A DNA stretch of 64,000 nt from Paenibacillus lycopersici. GTDB lineage: Bacteria > Bacillota > Bacilli > Paenibacillales > Paenibacillaceae. The notes beneath the pieces are model-generated. The model did no database searches. It had not been told where the DNA came from and worked only from the letters and a program-made list of their open reading frames with translations. Position 1 is the first letter of the stretch. Each line of letters opens with the position of its first letter. The stretch covers positions 1,421,501 to 1,485,500 of the forward strand of contig NZ_CP048209.1 of NCBI RefSeq assembly GCF_010119935.1. Direction: 5' to 3'. This document shows positions 50,796 through 58,902 of this stretch, piece after piece. The translations under genes were made by a program, and so were the position numbers.

Positions 50796-51622
50796 GCGCC
50801 GTTCGGTCCAAATTATCCAACCATCTGTATCTGGCCGCCTTCTCGCTCCTGATGCTGTATCCCGTGATCTGGTGGGTCGGGGCTTCCTTGAAGAAGACGG
50901 CGGAGCTTGGCCTGCCCACGCTCTGGCCGGCAACGCCGATGTGGGAGAACTACAGCAACGGCTGGCATTTCTCCGACGATTATACCTTCGCCCACTTCTT
51001 CGGCAACACGCTGCTGATGGAGCTCGGCAACGTAACCGGCGGCGTGCTGACGGCGGCGATCGTGGCTTACGGCTTCAGCCGCCTGCAATTCAGGCTGCGC
51101 GGCTTCTGGTTCTCGATCCTGCTGCTCACCATGATGCTCCCCGGCCAGGTTACCGTGGTGCCGCAATATATTCTCTTCAACAAGCTGGGCTGGGTGGACA
51201 GCTACGTCCCTCTGGTGCTGCCGCATTTCTTCGGCGGCGGCGCCTTCTTCATCTTCCTGCTCGTCCAGTTCATCCGCGGCATTCCCCGCGACTTGGACGA
51301 AGCGGCCAAAATCGACGGCACGTCCGTGTACGGCATTTTCTTCCGCATCATTCTGCCGTTGATTCGGCCCGCGCTCGTCACGGTCGCCATCTTCACGTTC
51401 ATCTGGAGCTGGGACGACTTCTTCGCGCAGGTGCTGTACATCAGCTCCGTCGACAAGTTTACCGTAGGGCTGGCGCTGCGCATGTTCATCGACCAGTTCG
51501 ACATTCAATGGGGGCAGCTGCTCGCGATGTCGCTGCTATCCATCCTGCCGTCCGTCATCATCTTCCTGTTCGCGCAAAAATATTTCGTAGAGGGGATAGC
51601 CACGACCGGTTTGAAAGGGTAA
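50792..51622 (+). CDS. ABC sugar permease, MalG/UgpE-like (third importer)
   Basis: A 276-residue permease with six helices. It has MLYPVIWWVGASLK, the Met-Pro region LLTMMLPGQVTVVPQYILFN and the EAA loop DEAAKIDGTSVYGIFFRIILPLIRPAL. The frame is open far upstream only because of the preceding gene. The real start is ATG 50792, overlapping its stop. It forms the second half of the channel. Confidence 0.93.
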   Translation: MSAVRSKLSNHLYLAAFSLLMLYPVIWWVGASLKKTAELGLPTLWPATPMWENYSNGWHFSDDYTFAHFFGNTLLMELGNVTGGVLTAAIVAYGFSRLQFRLRGFWFSILLLTMMLPGQVTVVPQYILFNKLGWVDSYVPLVLPHFFGGGAFFIFLLVQFIRGIPRDLDEAAKIDGTSVYGIFFRIILPLIRPALVTVAIFTFIWSWDDFFAQVLYISSVDKFTVGLALRMFIDQFDIQWGQLLAMSLLSILPSVIIFLFAQKYFVEGIATTGLKG

Positions 51623-51659
51623 CGGGCCACGAGCCGAATAAGAGAGGGGAAATGGAGTT

Positions 51660-52994
51660 ATGCGCAGCACAAGAAAGGCAATCGTTCCGCTGATCGGGTT
51701 GACATTCATGCTGGCGGCGACGGCTTGCAGCGGCGGAGGCGGCAATAACGGAGGCGGCAGCGCCGCGAATACGGACGAGGGCAATAACGGCGGCGATCCG
51801 AAGGCCGGGGAGAAAGTCACGTTAAGCATGATGTGGTGGGGGCCCGACGAACGGCATGAAGCGACGAAGAACGCGCTCTCGCTGTACTCGAAGCAGAATG
51901 CGAACGTGAGCTTCAAGCCGGAATACATGGCTTGGGACGCGTACTGGCAGAAGCTGCCGACGCTCGCGGCTTCCAAGACGATCCCCGACGTGCTGCAGAT
52001 GGATGCCGCCTACATCCAGGAGTATGTCGCGCGCAACCAGCTGGAAGACTTGAGCGATGTCGATCTGGACGGCATCGTGGATCCGAAGGTCGTGGAGAAT
52101 TTGAAAATCGGCGGGAAACTGTACGGCATCCCGCTCAGCCAGAACGCGGCCGGCATCGCGTTCAACAAAGCGGAGCTGGAGCAGTACGGCATACCGCTTC
52201 CGCAGAAGAATTGGACGTACGACGACTACTTCCAATGGGCGAGGGATGCCCGCGGGAAGCTGCCGGAGGGCAAATATCCGATCGGGGATTCGACGTCGTG
52301 GGACAGCTATAATTTCTACCAGACGTCGATGGGCAAAGATCCGGTCATGGCGGACGGGGGCAAGAAGTTCACGCTCGACAAGGAGTTGTTCATGACCTAT
52401 TACAAGACGTACGAGGAGTTCCGCAAGGCCAAGATTGTCCCGCCGGCGGAGAAAGCCGCGGCCTTCCTCGAGAACGATCCGCAGGCCGATCCGATGGCAT
52501 CCGGCGTCGTCATGACCCGGGGCGCGACGACGGGTTCGGTAAGCGCCCTGGAGCAGCTGATGCCGGGCAAGGTCGGCGTCGTGAACATGCCGACGGGTCC
52601 TGCCGGAGGCGGCTGGGCGCAGTCGACCATTTTCCTGAGCGTCAGCGCGAACTCCAAGCACAAGGACGAGGCCAAACGCTTCGTGAGATGGTTCATCACC
52701 GACAAGGAAGCGGGCAAGACGCTCGGGCTGACGCGCGGCATTCCGATCAACCCGGACATTTACAAGGACCTCGAGCCGACACTGGCGGATAAAGACAAGC
52801 TGGGCAAAGAAATCTACGACCTGTCGGTCGAGAAGGCGCTGCCGTTCTATTCGGCCGCGGCCGGCTACTCGGAATGGGCGGACACGTACAATAAAGAGAT
52901 GCAGGCCGTCACTTACGGTCAGCAGACCATCGAGAAGGCCTACGACAAGCTCAATAAAATGGGCATGGACCTAGCGGCGAAAGCCGGGTCTTGA
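51660..52994 (+). CDS. Extracellular solute-binding lipoprotein (third importer)
   Basis: A 444-residue type 1 sugar-binding protein of ordinary CUT1 length. The signal ends MLAATAC (Cys23) with a Gly/Asn-rich tether. VTLSMMWWGPDERHEATKNAL at the mature N-terminus and IPLSQNAAGIAFNKAELEQYGI in the hinge region are typical. It follows the permeases by 37 bases behind GAGGGGAAATGG, so gene order is permease-permease-binding protein, unlike the two Lpl-type clusters. The neighbouring uxuA suggests uronic-acid-containing substrates. Confidence 0.93.
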   Translation: MRSTRKAIVPLIGLTFMLAATACSGGGGNNGGGSAANTDEGNNGGDPKAGEKVTLSMMWWGPDERHEATKNALSLYSKQNANVSFKPEYMAWDAYWQKLPTLAASKTIPDVLQMDAAYIQEYVARNQLEDLSDVDLDGIVDPKVVENLKIGGKLYGIPLSQNAAGIAFNKAELEQYGIPLPQKNWTYDDYFQWARDARGKLPEGKYPIGDSTSWDSYNFYQTSMGKDPVMADGGKKFTLDKELFMTYYKTYEEFRKAKIVPPAEKAAAFLENDPQADPMASGVVMTRGATTGSVSALEQLMPGKVGVVNMPTGPAGGGWAQSTIFLSVSANSKHKDEAKRFVRWFITDKEAGKTLGLTRGIPINPDIYKDLEPTLADKDKLGKEIYDLSVEKALPFYSAAAGYSEWADTYNKEMQAVTYGQQTIEKAYDKLNKMGMDLAAKAGS

Positions 52995-53096
52995 CCGGCG
53001 CGTGCACCGTTAATGCGCGCAGAACAGATACGTCATTGACAGGGCGCAGGTGCGCCCCTTGCACCCTATAAACCAATCGAGAGGAGCCAAGGCGCC

Positions 53097-54059
53097 ATGA
53101 AACTAGCGGAATTTTTCTCATCCCAGCCATCCCGGCTGTGGCAGCTCGCGAAGCAGATGAACGTGAATTATGCCGTCGGAGGTCTCCCTTGGGAAGAGAA
53201 GACCGAGAAGCCTTGGGATCTGATGCCGCTGATCCGGATGAAGCAGCGGTATGCGGATCACGGTCTTGCATTGTCTGTCATCGAATCGATGCCTCCAAGC
53301 AATCATATCAAGCTCGGCACGCCGGGACGGGACGAGGAGATCGAGGTCTTCCAGCAGTTCCTGATCAACATGGGCGCCGCCGGCATCCCGGTGCTCTGCT
53401 ACAATTTCATGGCCCAGTTCAACTGGTTCCGTACGTCCACGACGACCGGCACGCGGGGAGGGGCGCTGGTCTCCAGCTACGACCACAGCCTGATGAAGGA
53501 CGCGCCGCTGACGGAAGCGGGCATCGTGACCGAGGAACGGCTGTGGGAGAATCTGCACTACTTCATGGAACGGATCGTGCCGGTCGCGGAAGAAGCCAAG
53601 GTGAAGCTGGCGCTGCACCCGGACGACCCGCCGATAACGCCGATTCGCGGCGTCTCCCGGATCCTGCGCAGCGCGGCCGCGCTGCAGCGCGCGATTGATT
53701 TGGTGCCCAGCGCATACAACGGCATCACGCTGTGCCAAGGGACGCTGGCGACGGCAGGAGAAGACATTCCGGCGGTCATCCGCGAATTTGCCAAGCAGGA
53801 TAAGCTGTTCTTCGTGCACTTCCGGGACGTGAAGGGAACGCCGGAGAAATTCGAAGAAACGTTCCACGACGACGGCAAAACGAACATGCTGGAGGCGATG
53901 CGAACGTATTATGAGGTCGGATATACCGGACCTGCGAGGCCGGATCACGTGCCGACGATGGCCGGCGAGAATAACGACAATCCAGGCTACGAGCTGCTGG
54001 GCCGGCTCTACGGCATCGGTTATATCAACGGTTTGATGGAAGCTGCCTCGGCCGGGTGA
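53097..54059 (+). CDS. uxuA: Mannonate dehydratase
   Basis: A 320-residue enzyme of the UxuA family (EC 4.2.1.8), shorter than E. coli (394) and B. subtilis (359) enzymes but with the core motifs. These are LSVIESMPPSNHIKLG, CYNFMAQFNWFRT, VKLALHPDDPPI (metal His), TLCQGTLA (metal Cys) and FFVHFRDVKGT (metal His). It converts D-mannonate to 2-keto-3-deoxy-D-gluconate in hexuronate catabolism. It follows the binding protein by about 100 bases behind GAGAGGAG, and a terminator follows. Confidence 0.93.
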   Translation: MKLAEFFSSQPSRLWQLAKQMNVNYAVGGLPWEEKTEKPWDLMPLIRMKQRYADHGLALSVIESMPPSNHIKLGTPGRDEEIEVFQQFLINMGAAGIPVLCYNFMAQFNWFRTSTTTGTRGGALVSSYDHSLMKDAPLTEAGIVTEERLWENLHYFMERIVPVAEEAKVKLALHPDDPPITPIRGVSRILRSAAALQRAIDLVPSAYNGITLCQGTLATAGEDIPAVIREFAKQDKLFFVHFRDVKGTPEKFEETFHDDGKTNMLEAMRTYYEVGYTGPARPDHVPTMAGENNDNPGYELLGRLYGIGYINGLMEAASAG

Positions 54060-54069
54060 GGCTGCGTGC

Positions 54070-54111
54070 GGGCCGTCCGCGAGTCATTGCGACTTGCGGA
54101 CGGCCCTTCTT
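54070..54111 (+). terminator. Terminator after uxuA
   Basis: GGGCCGTCCGC (54070-54080) pairs with GCGGACGGCCC (54096-54106), with an inner AGTC/GACT helix, and TTCTT follows. It begins ten bases after the uxuA stop. A second GCGGACGGCCCTTTG appears at 54138, a duplicate of the 3' arm. Confidence 0.75.
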
Positions 54112-54179
54112 GCGTGCGAGCAAGCTCTGGCGTTGCTGCGGACGGCCCTTTGCTCGCCTGCAAGCGTCCATACCCAGGC

Positions 54180-54356
54180 GGACAGAGGGTACGTTATTTG
54201 CTCCGTATCGCTGCTTGTTCATAAGCGATCGGACACAGGATTCGCTATTGCCTCCGAAAGTGCCGAAACAAGCCCGTCGCGGGCGCATTAACGGATCTCC
54301 TGTCCGTACACCTCCGGAAAATCAATGAAATCGGGCAGATAACGGATCTCCTGTCC
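54180..54356. repeat. Four-box 177-bp intergenic element, copy D
   Basis: Direct boxes GGACAGAGGGTACGTTAT (54180-54197) and GGACACAGGATTCGCTAT (54231-54248) precede inverted boxes TTAACGGATCTCCTGTCC (54288-54305) and ATAACGGATCTCCTGTCC (54339-54356). Spacings are 51, 57 and 51. A partial extra box TCTCCTGTCCGC follows to 54369. It lies between convergent genes uxuA and the enolase-superfamily gene. Confidence 0.92.
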
Positions 54357-54469
54357 ATCTCCTGTCCGCTTCCTTATTTTCTCCAACCCCGCCTGTGCCA
54401 AGCTGGCAAGTTAGTGGCAGGATGCCAGCCAGTAACGCGCCGTGGCAGCCGCGTCCTACGAGCGTAGAC

Positions 54470-54516
54470 GGCAGAACCCCCTTCGGTCATTGTCATTGAC
54501 CGAAGGGGGTTCTGCC
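54470..54516. terminator. Perfect 20-bp hairpin between convergent genes
   Basis: GGCAGAACCCCCTTCGGTCA (54470-54489) is perfectly complementary to 54497-54516 around a seven-base loop. Such a stem between a plus-strand and a minus-strand gene probably ends transcription from both directions. There is no T run, so it might alternatively be a repeat element. Confidence 0.6.
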
Positions 54517-54576
54517 ATGCAGCGTTTCTCGCGCTGCCTATAGCCCATAGGTGCTGGCCTGCCGGCGCCGCGGGCT

Positions 54577-55962
54577 TCAGCTCCACAGCCGGTCGTTGGA
54601 ATAATGCTTATTCCAACGGTCGGTCGGCTCCCACACGCCCGGAATATCGGGATGAAGATGCTCGGCAAGCACCTCGTCGTTCAGATCGTCAATCCCGAGG
54701 CCCGGCGCGTCCGTCATGGCGATGAAGCCGTTCTGGACCAGCTTCTTCGGCAGCTTGGAGCCGACGACGATATCGTCCCACCACTCGACTTCGCAGGAGT
54801 GGTACTCGAGCGCGAGGAAGTTCTCCGTGGCCGCGGCGACATGCGCGGCCGCCAGGCAGGCGATCGGGCTCTCCGCCATATGAATGGCCATCGCGACGCC
54901 GTAATCCTGCGCCATGTCGCCGATCTTCTTCGTCTCCAGAATGCCGCCCGTCGTCAGGACGTCGGGATGAATGACGGAGACGCCGCCGGCCTCGAGCAGC
55001 GGACGGAAGTTTTCCTTTAGATAGATGTCTTCGCCGGTGCAGATCGGCGTCGTCACCGCGCGCGCCAATCGTGCGTACTGCTCCGTGTATTGCCACGGAA
55101 TCATGTCTTCCATCCAGGCCAGATTGAATTTATCGATGCGGCGGCCGAGCTTGATGCAATCCTCGAGGCCGATATGGCCGAAATGGTCGATGGCAAGCGG
55201 TACCTGACAGCCGATCACCGAACGAACGTCCGCCACGTATTGCTCCAGCATATCCAGTCCCGTCTCCGTCACGTGAATGCCCGTGAACGGATGCGGGATA
55301 TTGTAGATGTCGTAATGGCGGTTGCCGATATCCCGGATCTGCTCGTCCGTCATGCCGTCGAAGTTCTGATTGTAGCGGTTTCTGGATTTCTCCCGCATTT
55401 CTTCGAGGAAGCCGAGCGGGGCGCTCAATGTTCCGGGCTGATGGATGAGCTGCCCAATCCCGAGGTCCATCTTGAGGAAGGTAAAACCGGCCTCCATGCG
55501 TTTCTTCAGCGCTTCGCCCATAGCCTTCCCAGTCGCCTTGTCGACGACGTCCGTATCGCAGTACATGCGGATCTTGTCGCGAAACCTGCCGCCCAGCATT
55601 TGATAGACGGGCATGCCGTACGCTTTGCCTGCCAGGTCCCACAGCGCGATTTCGATCCCGCTTACGCCGCCGCCTTGACGGGCATGGCCGCCGAACTGCT
55701 TGATCCGGCGAAACAGCTTGTCGATGTTGCACGGATTCTCGCCCAGCAGTCTGCTCTTGAGGAGCTGCGCATAGACCTTGTCCGCTCCGTCGCGCACTTC
55801 GCCGAAGCCGACCAGGCCCTGGTTGGTATACACTTTGATCAAGCTGCTGTGGAACGGAGCGCCGACAATGTCGGTGAACCGGATATCGGTGATGCGCAGC
55901 GCCGACGGATTCGAATGGGTCGCTACGTGAGCAAGCGTTTCGTCATACGTTTGATCATGCAT
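54577..55962 (-). CDS. Enolase-superfamily (mandelate racemase type) sugar-acid dehydratase
   Basis: A 461-residue protein. The N-terminal capping domain contains ITDIRFTDIVGAPFHSSLIKV. The barrel shows FLKMDLG (KxD), metal ligands in AIDHFGHIG, WMEDMIPW and CTGEDIYLK, and a His-Asp dyad in IHPDVLTTGGI and AIHMAESPIA. This combination fits acid-sugar dehydratases. The substrate (galactonate, gluconate, galactarate or another) cannot be fixed from sequence. It converges with uxuA and shares the locus, suggesting a parallel route to a 2-keto-3-deoxy acid. ATG 55962 follows GGGGAGGAA. An earlier ATG (55995) overlaps that site region. Confidence 0.85.
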   Translation of the reverse strand: MHDQTYDETLAHVATHSNPSALRITDIRFTDIVGAPFHSSLIKVYTNQGLVGFGEVRDGADKVYAQLLKSRLLGENPCNIDKLFRRIKQFGGHARQGGGVSGIEIALWDLAGKAYGMPVYQMLGGRFRDKIRMYCDTDVVDKATGKAMGEALKKRMEAGFTFLKMDLGIGQLIHQPGTLSAPLGFLEEMREKSRNRYNQNFDGMTDEQIRDIGNRHYDIYNIPHPFTGIHVTETGLDMLEQYVADVRSVIGCQVPLAIDHFGHIGLEDCIKLGRRIDKFNLAWMEDMIPWQYTEQYARLARAVTTPICTGEDIYLKENFRPLLEAGGVSVIHPDVLTTGGILETKKIGDMAQDYGVAMAIHMAESPIACLAAAHVAAATENFLALEYHSCEVEWWDDIVVGSKLPKKLVQNGFIAMTDAPGLGIDDLNDEVLAEHLHPDIPGVWEPTDRWNKHYSNDRLWS

Positions 55963-56192
55963 GAACGTATTCCTCCCCGATAGGTTGGATTCCAATTTTC
56001 TTCTTAATCTTAGTGAACGGGACGCCGGGCGGCGATGCCGTAAAGTTATGATTTCGTTTGTTTTCTTTGAAAGATTGCCGGAATGATGGAGGCCGCAAGC
56101 CGAAGGGGAAGCACTGTCAACGATTCCTCAAAATAGGGATAACCCCTGGGCACATATATATGGAGTAACAACAGGCGCAGGGGTGTTGCATA

Positions 56193-56597
56193 ATGGGGCT
56201 CTTCAAGTCATTCCTGACCAGATTCACGATCGAGCTGTTCTTGCTGCTGTTCGTTTACCCGGCGATCGGCTTCGCGCTTCTCGTGCTCGGCTTCACCTCG
56301 TCCTGGAAATCCGGAACGCTGATGCTCGTCTCGGCGCTGCTGCTCCGCTTCGCGCTGAAGCGCGAAGCGGCGGCGAGCCGGCCGGGGTTTCGCGCGTCCC
56401 GTTCCCGCGGGACGCGCAGATCGGCGAGCCGTTCCGCGAAGCAGCCGAACGGCTTCGGCGGCTTCTACGACCAAGGGTCGGCTCCGCCGCAGCTGAGCGA
56501 TATTTACCAGGACATGGCGACGCAGATGCGGGAGCAGGAAGCGCTGCTGAAGATCATCCGGGAGCAGGAGGCGCGGAAGGAGGATCGCTGCAAGTAG
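56193..56597 (+). CDS. Small membrane protein of unknown function
   Basis: A 134-residue protein with two predicted transmembrane helices (about residues 11-32 and 38-52). A very basic Arg/Ser-rich stretch (about 55-85) follows, then an acidic helical tail with QMREQEALLKIIREQEARK. No family was recognised. The helix pair and charged tail are reminiscent of small spore or membrane-scaffold proteins, which is only an impression. The frame is supported by codon bias like its neighbours and by AGGGGTG-type bases before the ATG. A terminator follows at 56655. Confidence 0.6.
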   Translation: MGLFKSFLTRFTIELFLLLFVYPAIGFALLVLGFTSSWKSGTLMLVSALLLRFALKREAAASRPGFRASRSRGTRRSASRSAKQPNGFGGFYDQGSAPPQLSDIYQDMATQMREQEALLKIIREQEARKEDRCK

Positions 56598-56654
56598 CCT
56601 AGAGGAGAGAGGAAGGATAACGAGAAATCTTTATCATGACAGCCTTCAGCGTGT

Positions 56655-56688
56655 CGAGATCGCCCTAAGGGGCATCTCGGCATTTTTT
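56655..56688 (+). terminator. Intrinsic terminator
   Basis: CGAGAT-C-GCCC (56655-56665) pairs with GGGC-ATCTCG (56670-56679) with one bulged C and loop TAAG, followed by six T. It closes the small membrane protein gene. Confidence 0.8.
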
Positions 56689-56716
56689 ATTTCCCAAACC
56701 TTAACAATTCCAATCG

Positions 56717-56766
56717 TTGACAATTGCGCTTGAAGTGGGTATAGTGTGTATAAGGATATATACACT
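56717..56766 (+). promoter_or_regulatory. Sigma-A promoter and YtrA-type GntR operator
   Basis: A perfect TTGACA (56717-56722), a 17-base spacer and TATAGT (56740-56745) form the promoter. Overlapping the -10 is a near-perfect palindrome with arms AGTGTGTATA (56743-56752) and TATATACACT (56757-56766), four bases apart, nine of ten positions symmetric. GTGTA..TACAC palindromes are the known targets of YtrA-type GntR repressors, and such a gene is in this operon. Confidence 0.82.
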
Positions 56767-56788
56767 ATACAGAGCAGGAGGTAACGCA

Positions 56789-57514
56789 ATGTCGCATTGG
56801 CAGGGCGCGGTGACGCTGCTTCGGCTCGAGGGGCGCCGCGGGTGGATCGGACTGCTCCTGACGATGGCGTCCTTCGCGTATCTTGGCGTCTTCATGATCA
56901 TCCCCTTATTGCACGCCATGTCGGATCCCGGCGAAGAGCAATCCTATAGCTGGGCGGTCGATTTCCTGTATTTAACGCTGATGCCGATAATGGGCTTCCT
57001 CATGAATCGGAACACGCTCAATTGCTGGAACCGGGATCCGTATACGCGCAGGCTCGCCTATTACCGCACGCTTCCGATCAGCTGGAATACGATCGTCGTG
57101 TCGCGGATGCTGCAGCATGCCATCGTGCTCACGATCGTGTTCGCCTTTTATTTTACCCTGCAGTATCTGCTGTCGGGCTTCATGCGCGAGCAGTTGGCGG
57201 TCGGCGACTACGTTCTGTTCGTCTTGATTTGGTACGGTTATGCGCTGATGGCCGGGGCAACCTACATTTTCTTCGAATTGACGCTGAAGGGGAACGCCTA
57301 CATCATCGTCTGCTTCCTGTATGTGATCGTGTATGCGCTGATCGACTTGATTCTATGGGCTACGCATACGAATTTGATCGAATCGACGATCGCCGCCGCC
57401 CGCGAGCATCATTATGCATGGCCGGTCTTATCGGTCGTGCTCGGCGCCGCCCTGGCGGTGCTGCTCGGCGCGTTGACCCGGATGCGGGTTGTCAAGCGCG
57501 GTTTGCTGCAATAA
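56789..57514 (+). CDS. ABC-2-type membrane protein of a YtrA-type operon
   Basis: A 241-residue integral membrane protein with six predicted helices (from LTMASFAYLGVFMIIPLL onward to the C-terminal VLSVVLGAALAVLLGAL). No close family name is recalled. Topology and neighbours suggest the permease part of the exporter whose ATPase is encoded at 57987. ATG 56789 lies eight bases after AGGAGG. It is the first gene after the GntR-controlled promoter, and the regulator gene follows after 38 bases. Confidence 0.78.
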   Translation: MSHWQGAVTLLRLEGRRGWIGLLLTMASFAYLGVFMIIPLLHAMSDPGEEQSYSWAVDFLYLTLMPIMGFLMNRNTLNCWNRDPYTRRLAYYRTLPISWNTIVVSRMLQHAIVLTIVFAFYFTLQYLLSGFMREQLAVGDYVLFVLIWYGYALMAGATYIFFELTLKGNAYIIVCFLYVIVYALIDLILWATHTNLIESTIAAAREHHYAWPVLSVVLGAALAVLLGALTRMRVVKRGLLQ

Positions 57515-57552
57515 TGATGCTGGCGGGATGATTATGAGAGAAGGTGCATGCG

Positions 57553-57990
57553 GTGTGGATGCCCATACAATTGAACGAACATAGCGCCGAACCGCTGTAC
57601 CATCAGATCGAAGTGCAGCTGCGCGCGTTCATCGTCAGCGGGCAGATGCCCGAAGGCACGCTGCTGCCCTCCATCCGCGAGCTGGCGCAGCAGACGAAAT
57701 GCAGCGTCATTACGATCCGCCGGGTATACCAGGATCTGGAGAACGAGGGACTGCTCCGCACCCGGCAGGGCACGGGCACGTTCGTCGCCAAGGTGGACGA
57801 CCGGCTTCGCGACAACCAGCGCCGCGGCGCGGTCATGGAGGCGATCGAGTCGGCGGCGGATGCGGGGCTCCGGGTTCATTATACCGACGACGAGCTGGTG
57901 GACATGCTGCGCGAGGCGCTTCGGCGGAAACGATCGGCGAGCGGAGCGGCGGGAAGCGGACAAGCGGGCGAAGGAGGGGAAGCGACATGA
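57553..57990 (+). CDS. GntR family regulator, YtrA subfamily
   Basis: About 145 residues: a winged helix-turn-helix at 1-75 (EPLYHQIEVQLRAFIVSGQ, LPSIRELAQQTKCSVITIRR, GTGTFVAKVDD) and only a short helical C-terminus, which defines YtrA-type regulators. These dimeric repressors control ABC transporters and often respond to cell-wall antibiotics in Bacillus. The operator is expected at 56743-56766. GTG 57553 is preferred because of GAGAAGGTG before it, and ATG 57559 is possible. It overlaps the next gene by four bases. Confidence 0.9.
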   Translation: MWMPIQLNEHSAEPLYHQIEVQLRAFIVSGQMPEGTLLPSIRELAQQTKCSVITIRRVYQDLENEGLLRTRQGTGTFVAKVDDRLRDNQRRGAVMEAIESAADAGLRVHYTDDELVDMLREALRRKRSASGAAGSGQAGEGGEAT

Positions 57991-58874
57991 CGGAAGCGGC
58001 CGTTGCCATAGAAGGATTGATTCAGCGGAGGGCGCATTTTCAGCTGGGACCGATCGGGCTGACCATTCCGAAAGGATGCGTGACGGCGATCGTCGGACCG
58101 AACGGATCCGGCAAGAGCTCGCTGTTCCGGCTGATGATGGGGCTGGCGAAGCCGGATGCCGGCAGCGTGCGGATGCTCGGGGAGACGGTGGACGAGCGGG
58201 ACCTTGTCGCTTATAAGTCGCGCATCGGCTATGTGCCGGAGCAGGCGATCGATCTCGAGGATCGGCTAAGCGGGGAGTGGAAGGCGTCATTCTCGCGGTC
58301 CTGGTACCCGGACTGGGACGTCAATTATTACCGGGAGCTGCTGCGGCGGTTCGAGGTCGACTCGGGCCTCAAGCTCGGCAAAATGTCCAAAGGGATGCGG
58401 CGCAAGTTCGACCTGTCGCTTGCCATGGCGCATCATCCGGAGCTGCTGCTGCTCGACGAGCCGTCCTCGGGACTCGATCCGATCGCCTGGAAAACGATGA
58501 TCGACATCCTTCACCGTTATATGGAGGAAGGCGACCGTACCATCGTCATGGCTTCCCATATCGTGGACGAAGTGCGGCGGCTGGCGGACTATATCGCGTT
58601 CATCGTGCAGGGGAAGATGCTTGGGATTTACGAGAAAGACGCCTTGCTGGACGCTTGGCAGTCGCTGTACGTCGATGCCGGCGGCCAGCCGATCCAATGG
58701 AAGACGATGCCGGGCTTCCGCGGATACGACCTTGCCGGCGGAACGGCGTATAAGGTCGTGACGGACAATGCCGCGGAAGCGGAACGCTGGCTGGACGCGC
58801 AGGGCGCGGCCGTGATCAGCAAGCAGAAGCTGGAGCTGGACGAGATTTTGACGCATTTGAAAGGATCCGTATGA
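57987..58874 (+). CDS. ABC transporter ATP-binding protein (YtrB-like)
   Basis: A 295-residue ATPase with Walker A GPNGSGKSS (37-45), Walker B LLLLDEPSSGLD and switch His in VMASHIVDEV. The signature motif is unusual, KMSKGMRRKFDLSLAM rather than LSGGQ, as is common in the YtrB/CcmA-like antibiotic-response group. It probably pairs with the membrane protein at 56789. It starts inside the GntR stop (ATGA). Confidence 0.9.
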   Translation: MTEAAVAIEGLIQRRAHFQLGPIGLTIPKGCVTAIVGPNGSGKSSLFRLMMGLAKPDAGSVRMLGETVDERDLVAYKSRIGYVPEQAIDLEDRLSGEWKASFSRSWYPDWDVNYYRELLRRFEVDSGLKLGKMSKGMRRKFDLSLAMAHHPELLLLDEPSSGLDPIAWKTMIDILHRYMEEGDRTIVMASHIVDEVRRLADYIAFIVQGKMLGIYEKDALLDAWQSLYVDAGGQPIQWKTMPGFRGYDLAGGTAYKVVTDNAAEAERWLDAQGAAVISKQKLELDEILTHLKGSV

Positions 58875-58902
58875 CCGTGAACGAACAAGTGAGAGGAGTC
58901 GT

